A stretch of 64,000 bases of DNA from assembly GCA_949752745.1 (NCBI GenBank), contig OX457027.1, positions 76,005,214 through 76,069,213 on the forward strand, given 5' to 3'. The notes under the pieces are model-generated. The model was not told the DNA's origin. It was given only the letters and a program-made list of their open reading frames with translations, and searched no databases. Numbering within the stretch: position 1 is the stretch's first letter; every line of letters begins with the position of its first letter. The position numbers and the translations under genes are program-made. This stretch comes from Protula sp. h YS-2021 (Eukaryota; Annelida; Polychaeta; Sabellida; Serpulidae). Positions 1 to 12,100 of this stretch are shown here, in pieces.

Positions 1-42
1 GGCAGTCATTGTTACGTGGAATAGCTCTCGAACAGCACTTAC

Positions 43-180
43 GAACCTGTAGCAGGATATCTGCTGCATGTTTTTCGCCAGCACATCATCTTTTGCTTGC
101 ACATCAGTCACACACAGGTTTTTCAATAAGTTTTTCCGTTTCTCATGCAGCAATCCCAGGATCAGACGCGTCCTTCGTGC
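43..180 (-). CDS. TASOR-like gene, exon 13 (last exon visible)
   Basis: The exon follows a CTTTTAAG acceptor and encodes ARRTRLILGLLHEKRKNLL and further helical sequence to about ISCYRF. The donor is either GTAAGT (boundary 43) or GTTCGT (boundary 47). The first keeps phase 0. The frame stays open to position 1, so the gene continues outside the window. Confidence 0.55.
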
Positions 181-3100
181 CTTAAAAGAGACGGGTGTGT
201 GTGTGTGTGTGTTTTTAATATTGCATGCAACTTAATTAAGAAGTTTCTATACACATCTATCTACAGGATGTTAATATCTGACTGTCCTGCCGTAATTCAC
301 TCCATTTTTTAATACAATCAAGAGAATTTTTCGTAACTTTCCGTAAAACTCGAACCTCCCACTCCATTCCGAAATGTTCCCATTCGGAAGTAAAGGAAAA
401 AATCAATACTGCTCGGAAAGATCCCTGACAGACAATTGTAATTAAGACAAGCCGGTACTTGTTACTTCTTCAAGTATTATAAGGACTTCATTTTTTTGCG
501 GAATGCAGTGTTTTCTTGCGTCACTTCTCACCTCTTTCGGATCTGTGGCGTTACGGAGCCTTAACTTGGTGCTCTCGATCTGCCGCTTGTAAGCACACAG
601 GTGCCGGCAATCCGCGGAAGTGAGCTGGTCACGCAGGAACAAGAGGCAGCCCTCCCTGGAGATGTAACGCTCGTCGTCGAACAAAAACTCGGCCGGTACC
701 ACCCCCAAGTCAGGAATCTGAAAACCATCACTCTACTAAATTCCTTCGCTTGTCAAACGATTTTTTAAAATAAAACAGTCAAATCTTCCAATAAATAACT
801 ACTCCCCTGTATCATCAGTGTCTTTTAATGACATCAGAATGAACCACCATAAGTTTAAACATCAGCAAATTCCTATTCAGTTCCCCAGAATACATTTTCA
901 GCTTTACTAATTTTGGGCTAGGATTAAAGCTATATCCTGTAACAGGCCACACGTCGAACTGCAATTCCGTATACAAGAAGGCACACATCATGCCAGCACT
1001 CGCTGTATTAGTGAACAACCAAACATCATTCTTTACCTTAAATTTACCTCCCGTTAATGAATACCCCAGTGCAATAACATTTTCTTTTCACTGTCGACTA
1101 TTTAGACAGAACGGAATATATCAGTTAGTGCTTATGTCTGCTTTTTTTTTTTTGAAATCAAACCTTTTGATAGCGACTGAATTTCTCCAACTTCTTCATC
1201 TCGTATTCTCTGGCAAGTTCCAGCAAACGAATCTGTCCCTCCATCGTTTTTAAGCTGCAAAATTCAACCCAAACAGAGCGTAGGAAAATCCAGCGTCTAT
1301 TTCGTTATTTGAAGCGTCAGAATATTGTGAAGCAGAGTTGGTTGAAAAGTGCAACTGTACTTGTCTATATTTCTGAAATCATTTATATCAAGGTCAAAAT
1401 AACAATTGACAATTCAAATCAATTTGAAGAATATGTTATTTTTTTTTCAATTGCGGTCGCATTATGTGTTATTATTATTAACAATATCCAACCTACTTTT
1501 CTAAAACGCTGTGAGGGCAATCAGGCTGTTTAGTTCCCACCCCTAACTCGTCAACATGGCTTCTTAACGACTTAATTTGAGATTTTAGATTATCCAGTCT
1601 TTCTTCAACTTTCAACTCTTCCAAAACATCCTCGTTAATGTTTCCGTCTCCCTGCACGAGCTGCCAAAAAAAAAAAAAAAAAAGTTTAAAGTTTGACAAG
1701 TAAAAGAAGTTCGGGTTGCTTGTTTCACACTGACGCAACCCTACAACAAGTTGAATTATCTACACAATTAGGAACTACTTTTAACTGCTTAGCTGTCAAA
1801 TGTAAAAACTAATCAAAATTCGTATATTTTTCATGTTGCAAACTGAATTTGAAAACATATATATAAATAAAGTGGCTGAAAATTTTAACCAGTTTACAAA
1901 GTGGCTGACTGAACCAGACAGTTTACAAACTGCCAGAACTTTTTAGGCACTTTGTGAACCGTCTCATTTAGCACTTGGTCTGGAACAATATATGTTACAG
2001 TCAATGAGCGAAACCCGCCATTTCACGAAATGGCAAATCATTTCAGCCATTTCGTGAAATGCCTGAAATCATTTGCCGTTTCATGAAATGACTAAATTTT
2101 TTAGCCATTTCGTAAAATGGCTAAAATTTCCGCTTTGCCATTTCATGAAATGGCAAAACAGACTTTGAAATTAAAAAACAGAATAATTTGAACTTTTTAT
2201 TTGCAAATTTTGACACCATCACCACACAAATACCAGTGTAACATACAGAAACAACCTTTTTCATACTCTTCGTATCAGTGTTGCCACATTACTCTTTTTT
2301 AAAAAGAGTACTCTTTTTTTTCGAAGGTTTTTGATTTTACTCTTTTTTTACTCTTTTTTAAAGGGTCTACTCTTTTTTGCTCTTTTTCACTCTTTTTAGC
2401 CCAGCTTACGTTACACGTAAGCTGGGGTATTCCTATCGGTTTGCGGGTGGCGTCCGTTAGTTAGTTAGTTAGTTAGTTCGCTGTAAACTTTGTTTCAAAA
2501 TGCACCTCCTCCTACAATTTTGATCCGATGTCATTTATTTTTGGTGTAAAGCATTCCTAAGGGGTTGTGCATATGGCTTGTGCTTTTGTAGTCGATCGGG
2601 TGAGTTTTGAATTTTTGGCGAATTTTTAAAGAAAAAAATTAAAAATGTATCTCCTCCTACATTTTTGAATTTAAGGTGTTTTACAAAAAAAAAAAAAAGA
2701 AATGACAGATACCTGGTTGTTTTATTTTTCTTTTGGCATTCAAAGTAAAATCAAAATCAAGTGGGTGCGAATGGTCCTCGGGGGGAATTGTCCTGTGAGG
2801 GAATTGTTCGGGCGGAATTGTCTTGGGGGAATTGTCCTAGACCCCCAGGTTTAATTGGAGAATTTTTGAGCCTGTTTGAGTTAATGATTAAAAGAGAACA
2901 AAAGTATTTTGTAGATGATTAATATCTGGGTAATATGTGGTTAAAAGGAGTTCAAAGACCCCTTGATTAATATGTGGTTAAAAGGAGTTCAAAGACCCCT
3001 TGATATAATAAATAAAAGACCACTAAAACTGTTTCACAGATTTCCTGGTTGTATTTGCCATATTGTGTAATGAAGCCTCGCAATTTTCAGCCATTTCACG

Positions 3101-6100
3101 AAATGGCTAAAATGTTTTGCCATTTCATGAAACGGCAAAAGATTTCAGGCATTTCACGAAACGGCTAAAATGATTTGCCATTTCGTGAAATGGCGGGTTT
3201 CACTCATTGACTGTAACATATACACATATTCTAAAATAACCAGTAACTGCGTACGGCAATATTTACCTTTCTTCGCATGTCCTTACTGACGTTCTCTGTG
3301 GGATCATAGTACTTCATTTCATTTCCGATTTGCGTCAAAGTCACGTCCAGTCTTTTAGAGACCTCCAAATCTAACTGACGTCTGTCAGAGCTACCCAGCC
3401 CATCAATGGTCTTCTCTAAGATCAGCACCTCTTTGTCTGCCTCTCCCACAGAAAAGGACGACGAACTGTGAGGTTTGTCAAGCTTCAGCAGCAGTTGCGA
3501 CCACTGTTGACCAGCTGTCGGTGACGTTTTCACTGGTGACCTCGGGGCAGCACTCGTCGCAGTGGAACTGACAGCTGCGTCAGCTCCGTACTGGACAATG
3601 TTGGGGAAAGCCCTCAAGTCAACACTACCCATTTGTTGTCTCATGTCAACGTCCTTGGTGAACACGGCTTCCGGTTGTTCCCCTTGAACTGATAAACTAC
3701 TTGTGTTTCCAACTACCGACCAGTCCCCTGACACTACAACTTTCAGCGATTTCTGTAATGCATACGCCCCACCTGTTTTTTTACCCAAGGGCGTGTTTGA
3801 CTCAGTACTGTCCCGTTCTTGCTCGCCCGGAAGCGTACTGCTTGACACTTCATTTCTAGCCTCGTTCGATGCGCTGTCGGTTGCCATTTGCTTGCAAATG
3901 CTCTCAATGGCTGATGAGGTTATTTTCTTTTGCGCGGGTCCAGAGGCTTTGGTGGCAATCTGTGTGGCTTTTCTCGGTGATCTTCTGACCCCAGCATCTG
4001 CTTTGTCCGCATTAGACAACACATCAAGCTGAACATCGATTTTACTATCGAAACCAGATGTTTCTTCCGATTTGATTTTAGTGAGCGGTGAAATCGGATT
4101 CACTATGCCCACTTTCTTTCCCATTTTTCGTTGTTCTATTGCATCAATGGCAGCAGTTGGCAACGGTTTTATAAGGTCGACAACATGCGTTGTTGCAACA
4201 ATCGGAGAGACGGGCACCGTTTTGGGACTCGTTTTTTTCAAGCCTTTCTTTTGCTTAACTTTATCAGACGTGGCGAACGTTTGCGTCACTTTTGCTGCCG
4301 CTGACCCATGAGCTGATTTCGTGGATACCGCGGTTTTGTCAGTGGAACAGAGAGCATCTGCAAACGACTGAACTACCTTCTTTGTTGTAGTTGGTGGTGT
4401 CTTTTTTGCTGCCCAGTTCGCGGTTCTTGTTCGATCTCCACTCCCAGTCCTGGCGATAATGGGAGATTTCTGCGCACCCGACACAGCGGGACTACTTGCC
4501 GACATCGCTTTTGATACATCAACAGTTGACGTAGCTCCTTTCACCTTCACCGCACTTTTCGAGCTGCACGTGGCCGATGAATGTCCAGGAGTATTTATCG
4601 CTTTAAGATGCTTCTTCTCTGCTTCACCCTTGGGAGCACAAGTCGACTGGTCTGTGCCTTTTTTCAAATCAGAAGCCCTCTGCGTTGGATGACTGGAGTT
4701 GCTGCATGACGTCACAACTGGACCTGTCACTGTCGCTTTAGACAGGTCAAACCTTAAGGCAACAGCTTGCCCTTCCGATGTCTTCTCATTCCCTTTCTCC
4801 GCATTTAAAGTCTTAGCCGAAGGTGGAGAATGAGTCCTTTTGTCCTTTGATTTTGCTGAAGCTTTTTTTACGGAGCTTTTTTCTTTACGCTTGTCAGCAG
4901 ATTGGGCATTTCCTTCCTTACCCGCGTCCGCTTTGTCTGCTGCTGGTGAAGAACTCTTCTTCTTTAGTTTCTCACCGAGCGAAGGCTTGTCCGTGCCGTG
5001 CGTTTTCACGTTCTCTGCAGTGGTCGCAGGTGAGGAAGTGCGTCTGCTTTTTGTTTTGCCCGTTGATTTGCCAGAGTCACCGCCTTTTGGTGAATGATCT
5101 CTCCTGTCCCTCTCACTGGGACCACTGACCTTTTGATGAGAAAAGGTATTACCCTCGCTGCTTGAATGTTTCTCCAAAGGAAGAACATTATTGTCCTTCG
5201 CTTCCGCTGATGCTGTAGTCTGTCTGACTTGTAAAGCTTTAGCGTCACTTTCACAGATTACCAAGAGGCCCTCATCTGACTGTTGGCTCGAGCTACGACT
5301 CGTTCTCGGCTTGTGCTTTGTCAGTTCTGACGCGCGGACCACCGGGCAAAGTTCCGCCTTGGCCTGATTACACGATGCACTTTCTCCCAAGTCTATAAGC
5401 TCATTTGATATGGTTCTGTGTCTGTGCTTCACAATACTGTCTTCGGAATCAACAGAACCCCTCCTTTCTACAAAATCTTTATTAGTTTCAGGCTTATCCA
5501 TGTCAGAGGAGGTTTTCTCAACTGTAGTGTTGAGTTTGGGGTTGAAAAAGACACTTCTTTCAGGCTGCTCGATATCTGCAGATATTTTGATAACCATGTC
5601 GGAATCTTCAGTTAATTTTGCGTCTTCCTCTTTTTCGTCAAACTCCTTGACTGGCTTGTAAAAACCAAGGGCGCCAATGTTCAAAGGTTCCTCGGTCATA
5701 ATTCTTACTGACTGCTCTTCCTCCAGCTCCGCGGCACCCAGCCAAGGAATCACCCTAGTGTATTGTGTGTACACGGCATTCCACAGCACGTTGTCTCGAG
5801 GCAAAAGCCTGGGATCCGCGGGTAATCCAGTCACCCCGGCGAAATCGATATCTGGTACATCAATCGGGATAAGGTTTAGAGGCGGAGGGGGAGGAAAAGG
5901 CTGAGGATAAACACCACACCACTGCGGTGAAGGGGGAGGTATGGGCGCCTTACTTGTGTAATTTCTAGGCGAAGACCCGGACGGCGCACCCTTAACTGGA
6001 CCTGACCTGGGTGACAGACCAGCCCCTCGGGGACTACCACCATGAGGGGAGGCACCCATTTCCCCACTCAATGATCTTGCATCCGGATTAGGAGGTGACT

Positions 6101-9100
6101 TCAGATCAACATCGCTACTTTCCCTTCTTTTCAATCTTGGATCTCGTGAAGCAATCTGTAATGGGATTTCTGCTTTCTTTGCAACCGGCCATGGCTGTTT
6201 ACTCATGCCTGAAAAGTAGGTCGGCGGCTCCGGTTCCGCATAGAGTTGATGTGGCTCCGATACTGTCCTGTTGAAAGGCGGTCTCATGTGGTCAGGAGCC
6301 GGCGGCATGGGGATCTCTGATGGCAAGCTTGACGCTTGTATAGTGCTATAGAACTTCGCCTGTGAATATCTCTGGGGTCCCAGTGAAGTGTTCGGTGTAA
6401 CTGGGCCTCTTTCCGACGGTGGCGGCGGAGGTGGCGGTGCAGTTGGCGGGGGTGGCACTGGGGGAGGTGCACTACTTGGAAGAGGTGGATGTTTCGGCGG
6501 TGACACGCCTTTTAGCGTGTTTAACGATCGCAATTCATCCAACCAGCGGTCTGAATCAAACTGAGCTTTAGTGCTGGGCAATGTCGACGGCTTGTCACCG
6601 TAAGCATCAAAGAGCGCCGGCTGCTCGCCTGCTTCCTCCATGCTACTTATCATCCAAGGAGGATTCGGCGCCGCCTGCGGGGTGCAGCTCCCGAGCAGCT
6701 CCGACGGCTTCTGGTGACGCTTGTGTGTCACGGCCGAGCTATAACTGCTACTGCTTGTCGTTGTGGTGGCGACAATCTTCGCCGTCGTCACGATAGGGTG
6801 CGCATCAATGGGAGGCAACACGCTAGACGGAACACTCGAGTCGGCGGATGTAACGCCCGTTTTCTTCGCTTTCAAGCGCATTAACTCATCTCCAATTCTG
6901 TTCACCTCCACCAACAACTCGACACTGCCTTCACCAATTTTCTCCATGCTTTTGATCGCACTCTGTAGAGCCTTGAATCTTTCTTCAATCTTCTCAATGT
7001 TTGTTTCGTCATCAGTATCGTCATCCGATGCGTAATCGACAAGTGACGTTCTTGAGGACGACACTGTGAGCGTTGAAGTACTAGAACTTGTCGTCAAAGA
7101 ACTGGCAGTCGTACTTGTAGTACTCGTAGCAGTAGCAGTACTTTTAGCAGGTTTGAATCTGTTTTTATACTGCTCCAATGATAACTTCTTTGGCTGGGCA
7201 GGTTCTTCTGTTTTCTTCTTGCCATACATCATCTCAAACAGATCTAGTTTCTTGGCTTTAGTTGGGCTTGTTGAACCGGAAGTGGACTTCTTTTTGCCAA
7301 AAACAATGTCAAACAGATCGTCCACTGCAGTGTTACCTTTGTCCCGAAGGCGCTGTAGTATTTGCAAACTCGTTTCATTGTATCCTTTTCCAGCTTTATA
7401 TTCTGACATTGGAATGGGTATGTCTGAAGTAGACACTGGTATATTTTCCGCACTTGCAGGTTTTTCTACCGGGGTTTTAGCGTCACTTTCAGCTGTCAAA
7501 GTAGGTGTTGGCGACTTGGATTTATATTTTGGTCTTACCTTTGGACTGGGTGTTCTAGATTTCGAGCGATATCTCGTCCTGGATTTAGGACTAGTCGACC
7601 TTGACTTTGACCTATATTTATATCTATGTCTTGAGCTGGGTGATCTTGAGCGTGACCGGTACTTGGACCTCTGCCTTGGACTGGGTGACCTGCTGGTGTA
7701 CTTCCTGCGCGGACTGCGCGAGTGGTGGTGTCTTCTTCTTGGGCTCGGGCTTCGCGAGTAACGCCGTCTTTTATGATAGCGACCATAACCACGCCTTTGG
7801 CTTGGACTCCTCGAGTGCCTCGCGGGACTCCTTGAATGTTTACTCCCCGACTTCCGCCCGGGACTTCTACTCCTCGATCTGCGCCTGCTCGGTACCCGAT
7901 CCGGCGACCGACTACGACTCGACCGCTTATGTTTACTATGACTCCGCGAATACCTTGACCTTTTGGAGTCCCTGCTCTCCTTCGACAGCCTGTCGTCACG
8001 TGACACAGACTTCTGCAGCACCCGCAGCGCCTCCTGTGACGGCTCGTCTGTTCCAGACTTGCGCTCCTCCCCCTCTTTCTCCTCCTGTTCCTTCCTCACG
8101 GACGATATGAGCGACGACAGACTTTCCAGGCTCTTCCGCTTCTCCTCGTTTGCAATCGAAGCGTCGCGCATTGGCTGCGAGTCGTTCGATGCGTCCGTTT
8201 CGAGTTCCATCATCTCGCCGTCCTTGATTTCCCCTTCTTCGCTTTCTGTGCTGCGTCGTATATTTGGTTCAACTATTTCTGCTGTTTCTTTTTTTGTCTC
8301 TTCTACAACATCTGTTGTGTTCAGCTGTTGTGTGGTTTTCAAAACTTCTGATTGGCTATTCGCTTCCATTGTTTCACATAATTCTTCAGGTTGCGCACTG
8401 GGTTCGGGTTCTAGTATCTGTTCTTTGTTTTGCGACTGATGAGACGCATTGTCGCATGGATCTACAGTGTTTGCGAATTCTTCCGAGCTCAACCTCGGAG
8501 CATTCTCTTGAGATGCAACAATATCTCCTGCTGCCCCGCTTACAACAGTACCACTTGCTTGACATCGATTTTCATCCCCAGCTTCAGTGGTCTCTGTATA
8601 GCTTGCTTCTGACGTCACTTTTTCAGGTGTAACGACTTTCACCACCGCCGAAGCGCCGGCATCGCTTGACAACACGCGGTCCTCATTCGTTTCTCCGTCA
8701 TCCCAGTCCTCTGAAGGTTTCCCTTGCGTAACATTCTTGTCCGCATGTTCTACCTCATCCTCTTCCGTGCTGCTGTCAGAAACAGGGCCTGGTTTCAGAG
8801 AACTCATTTTACCCCACTGACCCTTGGGTTGCAAAGCCTCGGGTTTAACAGCATCTTCAGTAGACTGATTGTTCTCGCCACCAGTATCATCCTCTTCGCT
8901 ACTGCTTTCCGAAATAACAGCTGGCGTGAGGGTCTTCCTTCCATTACGGCCCTTGGCTTTCTTACCCACAGGTCTTCTCTGTTTAAAATCTGAAGCCGTG
9001 TCATCACGATTCATGCCACTTTTTTGTTCTGAACCCTTAAGCGGTTGGGCTACGTAGCGATTTCTCAGTTGTTTTTGTACTATGGTGTAATCGTCTTTGT

Positions 9101-12100
9101 ATTGTTCAACGATTTCTTCGTTTTCCGAACCGCTAACATTTGCTTGCTCCTTAAAGTCACGAACAGTTTGTTGTTCGGTTTCTGTGTCTGATTCAAACAG
9201 AGGCGTGGCCTTGCGTTTTAATTTCACAATGTCCATATCAATAGGGGTGGCAGATGCTGACATGTATCTACCATCTGTTAGTTTGAAACCAATGTCTTTC
9301 AGTACCAGTTTCAACTGTCGAGCCTGTAATGTGCACTTTGCAATGGGCGATTCGTTCTCGCTTTCAGGGACGGCTTGTTCCGGTGTTGCAGGCATTTGGT
9401 GTCCCTCAGAGAGTGACCCTATTGGCATATCATTGCGCAACACCCCGAATGAAATACCAGAAGCTTGCACCGCGAGTTTATTTACAGTGGCACCTTTGGA
9501 CGCGAGCTCGTTATGGCGTTTCTGTTTAAGTTTCGATGCGACTGACGGCAGCGAGGTTGACTTTTTGGCAAAGAAGCGCTTCTTTTTATCCTGTTCGGAG
9601 GCGGCTTTTTTCACCTGTCCCAGGCGCGACCACGCCTGCGCTATGACAGCACTCATAGGTTTCGTCTCTTTTTTCGGCGCCAACGGTGGCTTTACTTGTT
9701 TCTTCTTCACATCAGCTTGGGCTTTCTGGCCTTGGTTGGGCGTTGAGACCGGGGGTTTACTTTGTACAGCAGTCTGTGACGACAACTGAGCTCTCCGTTG
9801 GCCTGCTTTGCCTTTGGCTGACAGCGGTTCTGGAAGAGCAGGTTGTTTTTGCGACACTTTTTGTTTTCGATACACTGTTTCAATGACCAGTTCAATAGTG
9901 CCATCCTCTAAGACCAAGACTTTGTGTCTCTCCACTATTTTTGTCAGGTTCTGCGACAAGGTCTGATCCTGAAACAACATGAGTAAACTTTAATTGATAA
10001 TAAATTTAAAATATTTCTTAGAAATAAAAGCTTGCTGGTTATGACTTATGGATACATTATAAACCAGACAATGCCCTTTTTATTTTATTTATTTATTTAT
10101 TATTATCATTATTATTATTATTATTTGCAATATGATTTCGATTTTACGGGGTCCATAATAATTTTAAAATATTTCTTAGAAATAAAAGACTTATGGATAC
10201 ATTATAAACCAGAACATGCCCTTTTTATTTTATTTATTTATTTATTATTATTTGCAATATGATTTCGATTTTCTGGGGCCCATACTTAACGCCAACCCCG
10301 TGTAAGGTTTAACTGGAACCAATTAAAGCATCATGTGAAGAAAGAATTAACCGTGCAATCCTTTCCACCCGAATCAAGCTCGAAGGGCATCAGCTCAGAA
10401 TCACCAGTGTTTTAATTAAACGAACCATTTCAGAAGCAAACTGGCACATGAAACACACATGTTACAGGAATCTGCGCAGTCAAGACTGCAAGAAATCTTT
10501 TACTGTAAACATTCTGTTCCTTAAAAATGCTCAAATTCTCAAGAAAACAACTTATCACAGATTTGCTGTAACACATGCTCCTTATATTGGGGCCCACTGC
10601 TCCGTCAACAAAAATAATAGTGAAAATGCGTCATCAAAGGAAAAAATGCGTTCAGGACAAAGGAGTGAAGAAAAAAAACCACTGGAAAGCTACCGAATCG
10701 TAAACACGTAAGGAGTTTTAGACATTGGCACGCCAGAAACAAAGTGACAAATCTCGGACAGGTGATCTACACATAGTATCCACTCTTGGCTACCCCTACA
10801 ACAATAATAAATCCCATTTTTCTATGTTCACGTACCTTTTTCACTGACCATTTCCGTGTTGGAGTAATCCCTTTCTTTTTTGATTTGTCAGCGCCAGGCT
10901 GAAATGAAGGCAGCTTACCATAGTCTATGTTTTGACTAGTTTTGCTAAGAGGAAAATCACAGCCGTTGGTTAAATCTACACTTGCTGCACCAAAGTTCTG
11001 TGTTACAGCTTGTGTGTTAGAAACGAAATCAGACGCCTCCTCCGGGTTATAATTTCCGGTCACATGACCGATTGCTATGCCAACAGCATCAACGTTTTCT
11101 TCAGTTCTAAGAATATCGATTTCCTCAGTTTGATCAGCGCTTTGAATACGTGTGTTCGCTTCCTCAGCAGCACTCGGTGACCCCACATTTATTTCATGAG
11201 TATTTTGTACTGTTTTATCGGACTCATTTGATACAGGTTTATGTTTCGCCCTGGGCAAGTTGAACTGCTTCAGGGAATTGACACTAACGTCTGCCGCAGA
11301 CTGAGAAACAGGCATTTGCACAACACTGGGTCTATTTTGTTCTTGAATATCTGCAACCACACTTTCAGAAATAATAGGAACTGTTGGAATACCACTGGTG
11401 ACGTCATTGTTCGTTACATCAGCAGACGACTGTTTCGTGTTTGGTGTTTGATTGCAATTAGTCAATGACAGTGTTACAGTTGACTCACTGCACGCGTTTG
11501 TAATTTGCGTTACTGGAGGCGAAGAGCCGCTGTGAGGTAACACTGCTTCGCTGCTGGGAACACTCCCAGCAGTCGCCTCTAGGCTGTCCGCGCCCACGTG
11601 ACTCTCTACTGGAATCTCATTCACGCCAAGTGTTTGCGCCACGTCGCCGCTCTCACTGGATGCACTGTTAGAGATTGTGGAACCTCCTTCGCTTTCTACC
11701 GGAACATCACGAGTATGAGCGGAAGAAGCCGATTGTCCCATAGCAACGTCAGTACTCCTGCTGTCATCCTCCCGGCGGAGTCCATTGGGAGAACTACGGC
11801 CCTCTGGCGAGTCCGCGAGCAGGCTCATAATGGTATCTCCTTTACTGAAAATCCGCCCACGACTGGCCGTCGGGGAAACAGAACTATGGCTAGATAAATT
11901 AGTCGTTGACGCATTTGCTGCATTTTCCGTTGTTGATGACATGCTGAAAGCGTCAGAACTAGGTTTTGCATACACAACAGTAGAAGTTAAAACGGTGCTG
12001 CTGACAACTGTACAAGAAGCTGTAGTGCCAGAAGAGAGATTACAATCTACGTCACTCAGTCCCTGCAAGACACCGGTCTCTATAACTGTGGCTGCCCCGG

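Larger units (their letters stand above)
1989..3222. mobile_element. Non-autonomous DNA transposon with long palindromic inverted repeats
   Basis: Both ends carry the same roughly 150-bp sequence in inverted orientation. The outer end is TATGTTACAGTCAATGAG, followed by four or more copies of a palindrome of the form CCATTTCRTGAAATGG. TA dinucleotides flank both ends, consistent with a TA target duplication of the Tc1/mariner type. There is no transposase inside. It sits in the intron between exons 9 and 10 of the TASOR-like gene. Confidence 0.75.

Noticed and set aside
7066..7761. Long plus-strand open frame of 231 codons opposite the RS domain
   Set aside because: It is antisense to a well-supported exon. 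Its length follows from the codon bias of the RS-rich minus-strand frame, and it has no splice or start context of its own.
7535..7999. Second minus-strand frame (154 codons, Arg/Gly-rich) overlapping the RS region
   Set aside because: It is a shifted reading of SR repeats. The main frame is continuous across 2,234 codons and agrees in phase with neighbouring exons.
9097..9789. Plus-strand open frame of 230 codons
   Set aside because: It is a shadow of the 6.7-kb minus-strand exon, with no recognisable domain.
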